64,000 nt of DNA from Owenweeksia sp963758205 (GTDB lineage: Bacteria; Bacteroidota; Bacteroidia; Flavobacteriales; Schleiferiaceae), in the NCBI GenBank assembly GCA_963758205.1, contig CAVWUM010000002.1:558001-622000 (forward strand), given 5' to 3'. Numbering within the stretch: the stretch's first letter is position 1; each line of letters opens with the position of its first letter. The notes under the pieces are model-generated. The model ran no database searches, was not told where the DNA came from, and saw nothing but the letters and a program-made list of their open reading frames with translations. Shown one piece after another: positions 50,619-59,921 of this stretch. The position numbers were made by a program, and so were the translations under genes.

Positions 50619-52348
50619 TTATTGCTTTACTAACTTCTGATTCACTTTCATTGTGCCTGAGGTTATTTCCAGAAAATATACACCACTGGCAATTGGGGTT
50701 AAATCCAGGGTATGGATGTGTTTTTCATTACCTGAATTTACCGTATTTACCAATACCTCTTTACCGCTGATATCCTTAAGCCTGATCGTCACCTGCTCAT
50801 AGCCGATTCCATCAAAAGCTATATTTAAATGGTTATTTACCGGGTTAGGATAAATGGAGAGGCTTTTCCCAAAATCGTTTTCATCAAGGCCAACACTGGC
50901 CAGGGTGTAGGTTGTATCGCTTACACCACAATTGTTTGTTACTGTTAGCTTTACACTATAAGAGCCTCCCGCGGCATAGGTATGAGATGTCATTACTCCG
51001 CTTCCGGTATTTCCATCTCCAAAATCCCAGGCGTACATATTTGAGGCTCCTGTACTGGCGCTGGCATCAAAGTTTACAGTAGTATTAAAAGCCGGTGAAC
51101 TGGAACTGAAATCAGCAACAGGTACACCCGTGCTACCGGTATTAATAGTAAATGGTCCGCCAATACTGCTTGTATCTCCATTACAAATATTAAGCACATA
51201 AAAGTCATAGGAGGTATTGGCCATGGTACCTGAAACACTCAAAGTGCTATCATTAACTACCAAAGTGGTTGAAGTTGGTAAACCACCGGTTGGCCCAAAA
51301 GCTACCACTGATGAATCAGCTGCATTGGCCCAGTTAAGTACTATGCTGTCGCACGAAATTACTGAGGCAGCTAAGCCTGCAGGCGTTGGGCAGCTGGAAA
51401 GAACAGTAATTATAACCGAACCATCACCAGAAGTAGAACTTAGTACATCTACTTTATTAATACCAGAGTTAAAGGAACCACCGCCACCTGCACGGTGTGT
51501 TGTGGCTACTGAGTTTGTTTGGCCAGCGCCACCGCCAGAGTAGCCGCCACCTGCTCCGGATGACCTCCAGCCAGTTGAGATGGCACCTCCGCCACCGCCA
51601 AAACCTCCGGCATATTGTCCGCTTCCGCATGAGGTTGATTTACCACCTTCACCACCATTTAAGAAGCTAAAGCCAGACTCTTCGCCATTTGTAGTGCAGG
51701 TACCGGTTCGCTCACCATCGGTAAGAAAACCTCCGCCACCGCCACCGCGGTTATTACCACTTGGCACGGAAATACCACCGCCATTGCCGGCCGTACCTCC
51801 AATGCCTGAGCCAGTTGCTCCCTGACCGTTATTACCTGCAGTAGAAGTATTAGCATTACAATCCATATTGGCTACACCAGGGTTTGCACCGCCACCACCA
51901 GCAATAATAAGCGGCCTTACAGCACGCCCCCTGGCGGTTATGGTTGTTGATGTAGGATCTTTAATTACCACAAATGAACCTCCACCACCTGAAGCAGAGC
52001 CATCCATTCCATCTTCGCCCTGTTGTCCTACGATAATCAGTAAGGTATCTCCGGCTGTAAGACTAAACTCTCCAGTCATATCCGCACCCATGCCACCCGA
52101 AACTCCACCCCCACTGGCACCTATGGCCTGTATGGAAAGCTTCCGCTGGCTGGAACCACCCAAAGCTGAGTACCACCAATTACGGTAACGGCTCCATTAA
52201 GATTGGTTGATGCATAAGCCGTGTTAACCTGGCTTTGGGTAGGCCCCATTAAACCGCTGGCTCCGGCATTTGTAAATGTGTAAGTTTGAGAAATGGCTAA
52301 TGAACCTGTCAAAGCCATAATCAATAAGGTTAGTAATTTTCTTTTCAT
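50619..52348 (-). pseudogene. Glycine-rich PKD-domain protein with T9SS sorting domain, one frameshift near the N-terminus
   Basis: The first frame (52348 down) has the signal peptide KRKLLTLLIMALTGSLAISQ and a Gly/Ser/Thr-rich start up to TQLWVVPASG, then stops. The next frame continues SIQAIGASGGGVSGGMGADM and GDTLLIIVGQQGEDGMDGSA for over 500 residues. The two join if the AAA run at 52136-52138 (TTT on the coding strand) gains one base, giving GSFSIQAIGASGGG. The long Gly-rich region resembles the Gly-rich domain of Bacteroidota surface proteins. A PKD-like domain follows (MYAWDFGDGNTGSGVMTSH), then the T9SS domain with LSIYPNPVNNHLNIAFDGIG. The reconstructed length is about 576 residues. 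The real product may be intact if the shift is a sequencing error. Confidence 0.78.
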
Positions 52349-52798
52349 AAAAGGAAGATTTAATTGTTAATTGACTACAATATAGCATTTTTTAAATCAC
52401 ATCTACCTAATAACCAACTTTGTAGATTTCAAACTTAACCGAAATAAGTCAATCCCAGTAAGCCTCATTTTTGGTAGGCATTTATTTGGCCCTACCCGAG
52501 ATTCCTTTTAAATGAAGAGAGAAAACCAGCAGTACGCACGTTTAATAAAAGACCATCTGGAGTTTCAAAAAGCTGATTCGCACATTCTGAAATCTCAATA
52601 TCAAAATTTAAAGATTTCTCACAAATACCTTATTCTGTTTATTTATTTCTTAAAAAACATCCCTTCTCTTAAATGATTTGAATCTATTTAGAAACATTAT
52701 CTATTATTATTCAAAGCTTTTCACCCTTTTAATTAGCCGGGCGATTTGGTACTTTCGCGACAGCTTCAAAAAAATAAAGTACTTAAAGCCATACAATT
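52349..52798. other. Intergenic region with one doubtful small ORF
   Basis: This AT-rich 450-base gap lies between the divergent glycine-rich and aconitase genes. It contains only a possible 54-codon ORF at 52512-52676. A weak promoter-like TACTTTCG near 52750-52757 precedes aconitase. Confidence 0.5.
52512..52676 (+). CDS. Doubtful small ORF of 54 codons
   Basis: An ATG at 52512 opens 54 codons ending in TGA at 52674-52676. The product begins MKRENQQYARLIKDHLEFQK, Lys- and Gln-rich, and has a short hydrophobic segment (YLILFIYFL). It has no recognisable family and the region is AT-rich, so chance is likely. It could be a small membrane peptide or a decayed gene fragment. Confidence 0.2.
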   Translation: MKRENQQYARLIKDHLEFQKADSHILKSQYQNLKISHKYLILFIYFLKNIPSLK

Positions 52799-55069
52799 AT
52801 GATATTCGATCTTGACATGATCAAAAAAGTGTACGCCAAATTTCCAGAGCGTGTAGAAGCCGCCCGGAAGCTTACAGGCCGTCCACTTACACTTACAGAA
52901 AAAATATTGTACGCCCACCTTTGGGACAATTTGCCGAGCGAAGAATTTACACGTGCAAAGTCGTATGTAGATTTTGCGCCAGACCGTGTAGCCATGCAGG
53001 ATGCCACAGCCCAAATGGCCCTTTTGCAGTTTATGCAAAGTGGCCGTAAGGAAGTTGCAGTTCCTTCTACAGCCCACTGTGACCACCTTATACAAGCCAA
53101 GCTGGGCGCAGATAAAGATCTTCAGGAAGCCATAAATAAGAGTAGCGAAGTGTTCAACTTCCTATCTTCAGTTTCCAATAAATATGGAATTGGATTTTGG
53201 AAACCAGGTGCTGGTATCATTCACCAGGTGGTTTTAGAAAATTACGCATTCCCCGGAGGGATGATGATTGGAACAGACTCGCACACCGTAAATGCCGGTG
53301 GCCTTGGTATGATTGCCATTGGTGTTGGTGGTGCTGATGCTGTGGATGTAATGGCCGGTATGCCATGGGAGCTTAAATTCCCAAAACTTATTGGTGTAAA
53401 ACTTACCGGTAAAATGAGCGGCTGGACAGCCTCAAAGGATGTTATACTGAAAGTGGCCGGCATACTTACCGTAAAAGGTGGTACAGGTGCCGTAGTTGAA
53501 TATTTTGGCGAAGGTGCCAAATCGCTTTCGGGCACTGGCAAAGGTACCATCTGTAATATGGGTGCAGAGATTGGCGCTACTACATCAACCTTTGGCTACG
53601 ATGAAGCCATGGAGCGCTATCTGCGTGCAACTGGCCGTGATGAAGTGGCCGATGGTGCAAATGCCATTAAGGAACACCTTACCGGTGACCCTGAAGTTTA
53701 TGCCGATCCTGAAAAGTACTTTGACCAGGTTATTGAAATCGACCTTTCTACTTTGGAGCCACATATCAACGGTCCATTTACGCCAGACCTTGCCACGCCT
53801 ATTTCTAAAATGGGCGAACTGGCTAAGAAAAACGGATGGCCGCTTGATGTAGAGTGGGGACTGATCGGTTCTTGTACCAACTCTTCTTACGAAGATCTTA
53901 CCCGCGCTCAATCTATCGCTCAACAGGCCGTAGAAAAAAATCTTAAAACCAAATCGGATTTTGGTATTAACCCGGGATCAGAACAGGTGCGCTATACTGC
54001 CGATCGCGATGGAGTACTTAAGACCTTTGAAGATTTGGACGCCACCATCTTTACCAATGCCTGCGGACCATGTATTGGCCAATGGGCGCGTAAGGATGCC
54101 GAGAAAGGTGGAAAAAATACCATCATCCATAGCTTTAACAGAAACTTTGCAAAGCGTGCAGATGGTAACCCAAATACACATGCTTTTGTGGCTTCGCCAG
54201 AAATGGTAGCCGCCATTGCCATTAGTGGCCGCCTTGACTTTAACCCACTTACCGATACCCTTACCAATGAAAATGGTGAGCAGGTAAAACTAGATGAACC
54301 AAGGGGAATTGAACTTCCTGAAAAAGGATTTGCTGTTGAAGATCCCGGTTATCAGGCACCAGCCGAAGATGGCAGCAATGTAGATGTAAAAGTGGCCGAA
54401 GGCTCGGAGCGTCTTCAATTGCTTGATCCATTCAGCCCATGGGATGGTGGCAACTTTACCGGCATGAAGCTTATCATTAAAGCCAAAGGCAAGTGTACAA
54501 CCGATCATATTTCTATGGCGGGTCCTTGGTTGCGCTTCCGCGGACATTTGGACAACATAAGCAACAACACCCTTACCGGTGCTGTAAATGCCTTTAATGA
54601 TAAAACCGATAGCGTAAAAAATCAGCTTACCGGTGAATACGGTTCTGTACCTGCCGTACAGCGCGAGTACAAAGCCCGTGGTATAAAAACCATAGTAGTT
54701 GGAGACCATAACTATGGCGAAGGCAGTAGCCGCGAGCATGCCGCTATGCAGCCACGCCATCTGGGAATGGCCATAGTGCTTGTTAAATCTTTTGCCCGTA
54801 TCCACGAAACCAACCTTAAAAAGCAGGGCATGCTTGGGTTGACGTTTGCCAACGAGGCTGATTACGATTTAATTCAGGAGGATGACACTTTTGAAACTTT
54901 AGACTTGAATGAGTTTGCTCCGGATAAGCCCATTCACTTGAAGGTAACCCATGCTGATGGCAGTACTGACACTATTAAGTGCAACCACACTTATAATGAA
55001 GGGCAGATTGCATGGTTCCGTGCCGGTAGTGCGCTGAATAAAATTAAAGAGGATAACAAGAAGGGATAG
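52799..55069 (+). CDS. acnA: Aconitate hydratase
   Basis: The 756-residue enzyme interconverts citrate and isocitrate in the TCA cycle using a [4Fe-4S] cluster. Cluster ligands are visible as C359 in GSCTNSSYED and as C422 and C425 in NACGPCIGQW. Other conserved sequences are GMMIGTDSHTVNAGGLGMIA and GDHNYGEGSSREHAAMQPRH near the C-terminus, the latter holding the catalytic Ser region. Length and motif order fit the mitochondrial-type aconitase found in Bacteroidota rather than the longer bacterial AcnA or AcnB. It appears monocistronic with a good terminator. Confidence 0.95.
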   Translation: MIFDLDMIKKVYAKFPERVEAARKLTGRPLTLTEKILYAHLWDNLPSEEFTRAKSYVDFAPDRVAMQDATAQMALLQFMQSGRKEVAVPSTAHCDHLIQAKLGADKDLQEAINKSSEVFNFLSSVSNKYGIGFWKPGAGIIHQVVLENYAFPGGMMIGTDSHTVNAGGLGMIAIGVGGADAVDVMAGMPWELKFPKLIGVKLTGKMSGWTASKDVILKVAGILTVKGGTGAVVEYFGEGAKSLSGTGKGTICNMGAEIGATTSTFGYDEAMERYLRATGRDEVADGANAIKEHLTGDPEVYADPEKYFDQVIEIDLSTLEPHINGPFTPDLATPISKMGELAKKNGWPLDVEWGLIGSCTNSSYEDLTRAQSIAQQAVEKNLKTKSDFGINPGSEQVRYTADRDGVLKTFEDLDATIFTNACGPCIGQWARKDAEKGGKNTIIHSFNRNFAKRADGNPNTHAFVASPEMVAAIAISGRLDFNPLTDTLTNENGEQVKLDEPRGIELPEKGFAVEDPGYQAPAEDGSNVDVKVAEGSERLQLLDPFSPWDGGNFTGMKLIIKAKGKCTTDHISMAGPWLRFRGHLDNISNNTLTGAVNAFNDKTDSVKNQLTGEYGSVPAVQREYKARGIKTIVVGDHNYGEGSSREHAAMQPRHLGMAIVLVKSFARIHETNLKKQGMLGLTFANEADYDLIQEDDTFETLDLNEFAPDKPIHLKVTHADGSTDTIKCNHTYNEGQIAWFRAGSALNKIKEDNKKG

Positions 55070-55140
55070 ACTCTATATGTTAGACATTAGTATTTAGACT
55101 GACAGTTTAGCGTTTAGAATTTCTTTTTTAGAATTTAGAC

Positions 55141-55178
55141 AACTCCCTCATCAGTAATGGTGGGGGAGTTTTTTTTAT
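55141..55178 (+). terminator. Rho-independent terminator of aconitase
   Basis: AACTCCC pairs with GGGAGTT and is followed by T8, about 70 bases after the aconitase stop codon. Confidence 0.85.
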
Positions 55179-55207
55179 TCTCTTAATTTGTCATAAAGAT
55201 TACTCAG

Positions 55208-56608
55208 GTGCTGCAGGAAGAACAAAAAGAATTTACGCAGAAAATACTTAATAAGCTTAAGAAAAAATCTCCTAAGCTTTATAAGACAGTAATGTTGTCC
55301 ATGCTGGTCGTTGGATCATTTATCTTTATATGGAAGGTGATTTTAACAGAGGAGCATAGAAATGATTTGTTGTCCTTTAAAGAAGTAGCACCTCAATTTG
55401 AATTGCCTATGGGGAAATTTATCAATCCATCCAAGCCTTTCTATCTCAGACCGATAAACAAATCTGCTCATAAAGAAGAACCACTTACTGTAAAAATTGA
55501 TCAAGACCCTTTGGTTAGTAATTTAGGAAAGCCATTCTGGAATAATGATAGTTTGCTTTTTGAGATTGACCTAAAGAAAAATAAGAACTTACTTTTTGGT
55601 AAAATTGAATCTGAGGAGAAACATCTCATGCAAGTCAATTTTCCAGAAGGTTTATTTTCTGATAAAATGGAACTGATCTACAGCTTTGAAAAACCGCAAT
55701 CTGAAGGGGAAGTGTCTGTAGGATTTTCTGTTGATGGAAAATCTTTAATATTTAATATACAAAGCGAAAGCGCAAGCTTCCAGCAACATATAGATAATAA
55801 ACTTGAGTTTTTTGTTCTCTTTGTTGAAAACAGTGATACTCTTTATAGAAGAACTTATTCCGATATAGCAGCTACTAACAAGCCCTATCACTCCTATGCG
55901 TTGAATATATCACACAGTGTTAACATTGATAAAAGAAATATTTCACGGTCTACAATAATATTTGGCATTCAGGATCAGGCTGGCAACACGGACACCAATG
56001 CCTTTGAATTGAAAAACGCTAATGGTATTACAAAACGCTTTGGAGTGAAAAATTTAGATTCATTATTTGAAGGACAATTTTTTGACACCAAATACAAGAC
56101 ATTTCCATTTATCCCCTACAACCCTTTTTCAGAGTCAAAAAAAGAATTTCGTTCAGATTCTGTTAGAAAGAATAAAGAAGCCAATCAATCAGAAATACCT
56201 AGACAGACCTATGGAGTGAAACCTGCAAAAATTCTTGAGATAGATGATTACTCCAAATTCGGCCAGATTCAAAACATTGCATCTCTATCAACTACAAAAT
56301 TCGACAACGGTGATTTTTTAATCAGAATAACTTTCAAACCAGATATTGAATTATCACGATTAAGCAATATTACCATTGGTTACTTTTCAGCTGAAAGATA
56401 TAATCAGTTTCGAGCTGATCCTGGAAAAAGCCCCTCTGCGAAAGGTTTTGAAGTTTTACAGCATGACATTCAATTTACTTATAGAACAAATAATCATAAA
56501 CCTAAACCATATGGACCATATCAAGCTACCCTATATATTTATGGTGAGTATTACTTTCTAAACGATAAGGGCGAAATGGTTACTCGAAACTTTATGGAAA
56601 GACTTTAG
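55208..56608 (+). CDS. Unknown membrane-anchored protein
   Basis: The 466-residue protein starts at a GTG with a basic N-terminus (QKILNKLKKKSPKLYKTVML). A single membrane segment follows (LSMLVVGSFIFIWKVIL) and then a large extracytoplasmic region. That region is beta-rich with stretches such as SFEKPQSEGEVSVGFSVDGK and SRSTIIFGIQDQAGNTDTNA. It has many Lys, Ser and Asn and is AT-richer than its neighbours. No domain is recognised. The HD-domain gene follows 11 bases later on the same strand, so the two may share a transcript. Confidence 0.6.
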   Translation: MLQEEQKEFTQKILNKLKKKSPKLYKTVMLSMLVVGSFIFIWKVILTEEHRNDLLSFKEVAPQFELPMGKFINPSKPFYLRPINKSAHKEEPLTVKIDQDPLVSNLGKPFWNNDSLLFEIDLKKNKNLLFGKIESEEKHLMQVNFPEGLFSDKMELIYSFEKPQSEGEVSVGFSVDGKSLIFNIQSESASFQQHIDNKLEFFVLFVENSDTLYRRTYSDIAATNKPYHSYALNISHSVNIDKRNISRSTIIFGIQDQAGNTDTNAFELKNANGITKRFGVKNLDSLFEGQFFDTKYKTFPFIPYNPFSESKKEFRSDSVRKNKEANQSEIPRQTYGVKPAKILEIDDYSKFGQIQNIASLSTTKFDNGDFLIRITFKPDIELSRLSNITIGYFSAERYNQFRADPGKSPSAKGFEVLQHDIQFTYRTNNHKPKPYGPYQATLYIYGEYYFLNDKGEMVTRNFMERL

Positions 56609-56619
56609 AAATTTCATTA

Positions 56620-57243
56620 ATGCAAAATCCTGCCTACACTTTCCAAACCCTCTGCTCTATCTCCCCCACAAACCAACCCCTCATCAATTCCCTTTGGCAG
56701 GAGATTGAAAGGCACTACTCTAACTCAAAACGCCATTATCATAACCTTTCCCATTTAGAGTATATGGTGAAGAAAGCAGAACTGTTTAAACATCAAATTG
56801 AAGACTACAATACCCTGCTGTTTTCCATCTTTTATCATGATATTATTTATAGAACTACTCGTAAAGACAATGAACTGAAAAGTGCGCAGCTTGCCGAAAA
56901 GCGAATGTTGGAATTAGGCTTACCAGCCGAAAAAATTAAAAAGTGCTTTGCGCAGATTCTAGCCACTCAACATCACGAACCAACTGAGGATAACGACACG
57001 CAATACCTGCTGGACATAGACATGGCCATACTTGGCGAAGATGCGGAAACCTATAAAGATTACACGAAGAAAGTGCGCAGGGAATACAGCATTTATCCGG
57101 ATTTGCTCTATAAACCCGGCAGGAAAAAAGTATTGCAGAACTTCCTGAAACAGGAGCAAATTTTTCAAACCGTTGAATTTCATGAACGGTTTGAAGAGCA
57201 GGCCAGGATTAATATTCAGCAGGAAATAAAGGAACTGAGATAA
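56620..57243 (+). CDS. HD-domain-like predicted metal-dependent phosphohydrolase
   Basis: The 207-residue protein has a helical fold with HD-type metal ligands. RHYHNLSHLEYMVKKAELFK supplies the first His pair, LFSIFYHDIIYRTTRKDNE the HD pair, and ILATQHHEPTEDNDTQYLLD further His/Asp ligands. DIDMAILGEDAETYKDYTKK follows. The spacing matches a family of HD proteins of unknown substrate that databases sometimes mislabel as an NMDA-receptor-like subunit. Hydrolysis of a phosphate ester is inferred only from the motif. Confidence 0.8.
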   Translation: MQNPAYTFQTLCSISPTNQPLINSLWQEIERHYSNSKRHYHNLSHLEYMVKKAELFKHQIEDYNTLLFSIFYHDIIYRTTRKDNELKSAQLAEKRMLELGLPAEKIKKCFAQILATQHHEPTEDNDTQYLLDIDMAILGEDAETYKDYTKKVRREYSIYPDLLYKPGRKKVLQNFLKQEQIFQTVEFHERFEEQARINIQQEIKELR

Positions 57244-57302
57244 CCTGATCTTCAAACAAAAGGCCTGAACCTCGGTTGGGTTTAAAACTAAAAATTCCAA
57301 CC

Positions 57303-57737
57303 ATGAATATTTTTGAAGAGCTTAGAGCCGATCATGAAAAGCAACGTACACTTGTGGATATCCTTACCAAAACACATGGTAATAGTGAAGGTCGCCAGGA
57401 ATTGTTTGATCGCCTGAAAAACGAGCTGCAAACTCATGCCGATGCAGAGGAGCGCCATTTTTACGTTCCCTTAATGAAGCATGACCTTACCCAGGAAAAG
57501 TCGCGCCACTCCGTAGCCGAGCACCATGAAATGGATGAGCTGATTGAAGAATTGGAAAACACGGATATGAGTTCTCCCGGATGGATTGCCACGGCTAAAA
57601 AACTGGGCGAGCGCGTAATTCATCACCTTGATGAGGAAGAACATGAAGTGTTTCAATTAGCTGGTAAAGCCCTTACCGAGAAACAAAAAGAGGAATTAGC
57701 AAAAAGCTATAGACAAAGCATGGAGGAGAAAAAGTAA
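57303..57737 (+). CDS. Hemerythrin-domain protein
   Basis: From the ATG at 57303 the protein has 144 residues. It shows the hemerythrin HHE pattern: IFEELRADHEKQRTLVDILT (first His), LQTHADAEERHFYVPLMKHD (His/Glu pair), SVAEHHEMDELIEELEN and GERVIHHLDEEEHEVFQLAG (the remaining His and Glu). The four-helix bundle binds a di-iron centre that carries oxygen or senses oxygen or NO. A longer frame from 57276 adds nine residues that are not conserved, so the ATG is preferred. Confidence 0.88.
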   Translation: MNIFEELRADHEKQRTLVDILTKTHGNSEGRQELFDRLKNELQTHADAEERHFYVPLMKHDLTQEKSRHSVAEHHEMDELIEELENTDMSSPGWIATAKKLGERVIHHLDEEEHEVFQLAGKALTEKQKEELAKSYRQSMEEKK

Positions 57738-57817
57738 TAAGGTTGGATTGAATCCAGATGGCTGCCATCAGGTGATAAGTTAGTTTAGTTAACAACTTAA
57801 TTTGCAGAACTTAGTAT

Positions 57818-58144
57818 TTGGGCTTTATCCTGGTTAATTTATTTTGTTCGCAACTACACTACCCTTCAAACCGCAGCTTTATAATTTTTGAAATTACAGC
57901 GTTTAGCATTGCTTTCATTTTGGGATATATTGACGAAGGCTACTACGATTTGCGTTGGATGAAGAACATAGGGAACCGATTTGTACTCGGCATGTATGCT
58001 CTGTTTATGCTTATGGGACAACTGGTGTTCTATAACGTGTTTTTATCCCGCTACAATGGAAGAGGAAAACTGGTAACGAGTGCCGTTTTTGGAGCTATAC
58101 TGGGTGCATTTAGCCTGATGGCTCTTTTGCTCCTCCTTTACTAA
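57818..58144 (+). CDS. Small membrane protein of unknown function
   Basis: The 108-residue frame starts at a TTG and has three hydrophobic segments (FEITAFSIAFILGYI, FVLGMYALFMLMGQLVFYNV and AVFGAILGAFSLMALLLLLY). Between the first two is a charged loop (DEGYYDLRWMKNIG). It is probably a three-helix inner-membrane protein. I recognise no family. It lies between the hemerythrin and thioesterase genes on the same strand. Confidence 0.5.
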   Translation: MGFILVNLFCSQLHYPSNRSFIIFEITAFSIAFILGYIDEGYYDLRWMKNIGNRFVLGMYALFMLMGQLVFYNVFLSRYNGRGKLVTSAVFGAILGAFSLMALLLLLY

Positions 58145-58207
58145 TCGGTTTATCTCCGCATTGAAATCGCATACCACTACCTTAGCGACAAAATAATTAT
58201 CGAGATA

Positions 58208-58762
58208 ATGCAGGTTGAAAACTTCAAACATAGCTCGCAATCGCGAGTGGTATTTTCTGAACTCATGCTCCCATCCCACTCTAATTTTGGTGGAAAAATT
58301 CATGGCGGATATATTTTATCCCTAATGGATCAGATTGCTTTTGCCTGCGCCTCCAAGCACTCAGGTCATTACTGCGTTACCGCCTCAGTGGGTTCGGTTG
58401 ATTTTCTTAATCCTATAGAAATTGGCGAACTCGTAACCATGTACGCCTCTATAAACCATGTGGGCACCAGCTCAATGGTAGTTGGTATAAGGGTGGAAAG
58501 TGAAAATATACAGACCGGCCATAAAAAGCATTGCAATTCATCCTACTTTACTATGGTAGCCAAAAGTGAGGATGGCAGCACAACTAAAAAGGTACCCGGT
58601 TTAACAATCCGCACGGCTACCGATGCCAGGCGCTTTATGGAATCCATCAGGCGCAAGGAGCAAAAACAATCCTGGGCCAACCATTTTGATGAGGATACAT
58701 TTAAACTAGAAGAGCATATTAAAGAGCTGGAGGGCTGTAATGCAAAGCTTCAATTGGATTGA
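58208..58762 (+). CDS. Acyl-CoA thioesterase, hotdog fold
   Basis: The 184-residue protein is of the YciA/acyl-CoA thioesterase type. The motif LMLPSHSNFGGKIHGGYILS, followed by LMDQIAFACASKHSGHYCVT, is the classic hotdog entry loop and helix. SVGSVDFLNPIEIGELVTMY is the central strand. The tail is longer than in E. coli YciA and helical. The enzyme hydrolyses acyl-CoA in the cytoplasm; chain length preference is unknown. Its stop overlaps the next gene's start (TGATG). Confidence 0.9.
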   Translation: MQVENFKHSSQSRVVFSELMLPSHSNFGGKIHGGYILSLMDQIAFACASKHSGHYCVTASVGSVDFLNPIEIGELVTMYASINHVGTSSMVVGIRVESENIQTGHKKHCNSSYFTMVAKSEDGSTTKKVPGLTIRTATDARRFMESIRRKEQKQSWANHFDEDTFKLEEHIKELEGCNAKLQLD

Positions 58763-59586
58763 TGTACGATAAGACTCAACAGCTTCAGCTACAGCTCAAG
58801 GCCCTTATTTCCCTCTCATCTATCATCGGTGCAGAGCCGGGTTTTGAAATTTTCACACCTGAAGAAAATCTAGATTCATTTGAGTTGGTTACCCCACACA
58901 TGACCAATAATCTTGTATTTGGTAAGAGGATGGAGCGCCTGTTCAGTCAATACCTGCAGCAATCAAAGCGCTACTCGCTTATCGCAGAAAACCTCCAACT
59001 GATTGACAATAAACGCACCATCGGAGAGCTGGACTTCCTAATTGAAGACAGGAAGACGAGTGAAATTATTCATCTCGAAATGGCATGTAAGTTTTACACC
59101 TACCGGCCCGGGCTTTCGCCAGATAATATGGCGTGCTGGATAGGACCAAATAATAAAGATAGGCTGGTGGATAAACTGGCCAAGTTAAAGGAAAAGCAGT
59201 TTCCGCTTTTGAATAATGCATTAGCCAGCAAAGAGCTTGAAAACTTAGGCTTATCAGAAAAGCCAATTCACCAAAAGCTTTTCATACCTGGAATTTTGTT
59301 CTCACCAAAAGGTTACTCAGGTAATTTTGGACCTATTAATCACAGAGCTGTGAAGGGTTATTGGATAAGTCGGGATGAATTTGAAAAAACAGATTATACT
59401 AATACGCAGATGGCCATTCCCGCCAAGGAAAACTGGATGATAGAACCGCAACATAATAAAGATTGGATGGAGACTGAAGCGATCAAAAAAATTGTACTGG
59501 ACAAACTGGATGACAGCCGCTCGCCTATGGTTTGGGTTAAAACCAATACCGGCAATTACGAAAGGTTTTTTGTGCTTTGGTGGTAG
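58762..59586 (+). CDS. DUF1853 family protein
   Basis: From the ATG at 58762, which overlaps the thioesterase stop as TGATG, the protein has 274 residues. DUF1853 features are visible: NLVFGKRMERLFSQYLQQSK, TIGELDFLIEDRKTSEIIHL, EMACKFYTYRPG and GPNNKDRLVDKLAKLKEKQF. The order G-E-L-D-F followed by H-L-E-x-A-x-K fits a PD-(D/E)XK nuclease-like core, so a nuclease-type role is plausible but unproven. It ends RFFVLWW. The coupled start makes it part of an operon with the thioesterase. Confidence 0.83.
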   Translation: MYDKTQQLQLQLKALISLSSIIGAEPGFEIFTPEENLDSFELVTPHMTNNLVFGKRMERLFSQYLQQSKRYSLIAENLQLIDNKRTIGELDFLIEDRKTSEIIHLEMACKFYTYRPGLSPDNMACWIGPNNKDRLVDKLAKLKEKQFPLLNNALASKELENLGLSEKPIHQKLFIPGILFSPKGYSGNFGPINHRAVKGYWISRDEFEKTDYTNTQMAIPAKENWMIEPQHNKDWMETEAIKKIVLDKLDDSRSPMVWVKTNTGNYERFFVLWW

Positions 59587-59591
59587 GTATT

Positions 59592-59680
59592 AAACCGCAA
59601 GGTGCGCAGAGCATACGCAATGGTCGCAAAGCCACTTCAGCGTAAAACCAATCTTGTTCCTTAGCGAACCCCGCGGTTAA
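59592..59680. repeat. Inverted pair of GCGGTT-type repeats
   Basis: AACCGCAA at 59593-59600 begins a minus-oriented copy, with GGTGCGCAGAGCATACGCAA following. GCGGTTAA near 59673-59680 ends a plus-oriented shortened copy beginning CCTTAGCGAACC. The two face each other across about 70 bases. Confidence 0.65.
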
Positions 59681-59763
59681 AAACCCATGGCTTTTACCAC
59701 TAAGTGCGCAATGGATTCGCGGTGCAAACAATACCACTTCGTCCCTCTAGAATCAATACTTCA

Positions 59764-59803
59764 CCTTAGCAAACCTTGCCAAGCCTTAGCGAGCATAGCT
59801 GTT
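59764..59803 (+). repeat. GCGGTT-type dispersed repeat, degenerate copy
   Basis: The 40 bases beginning TTAGCAAACCTTGCCAAGCC match the copy at 60391-60430 at about 31 of 40 positions. The end is GCTGTTAA instead of GCGGTTAA. Confidence 0.7.
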
Positions 59804-59921
59804 AAAGTAAATTAACTTCAAGAAGCACATTCTAACCTAAGTCACTTTAACATGTCAATCAAGTCCTAACCATCTCGCAGTTGCGGTTTTCAATCCTATA
59901 TTTACAGGAAAACCAAACCTT

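Larger units (their letters stand above)
59587..59921. other. Repeat-rich intergenic region before the GxxExxY gene
   Basis: These 335 bases contain no gene. They consist of several degenerate copies, in both orientations, of a roughly 40-base repeat that ends in GCGGTTAA (59592-59680, 59764-59803, and TTGCGGTT at 59881-59888). A promoter-like TATATTTA occurs near 59897. Confidence 0.65.

Noticed and set aside
51580..51825. Proline-rich plus-strand frame
   Set aside because: It is the antisense of the glycine codons of the Gly-rich T9SS gene; the Pro runs are an artefact.
52512..52676. Confident small gene
   Set aside because: The AT-rich context, lack of a family and absence of a promoter leave only a low-confidence listing.
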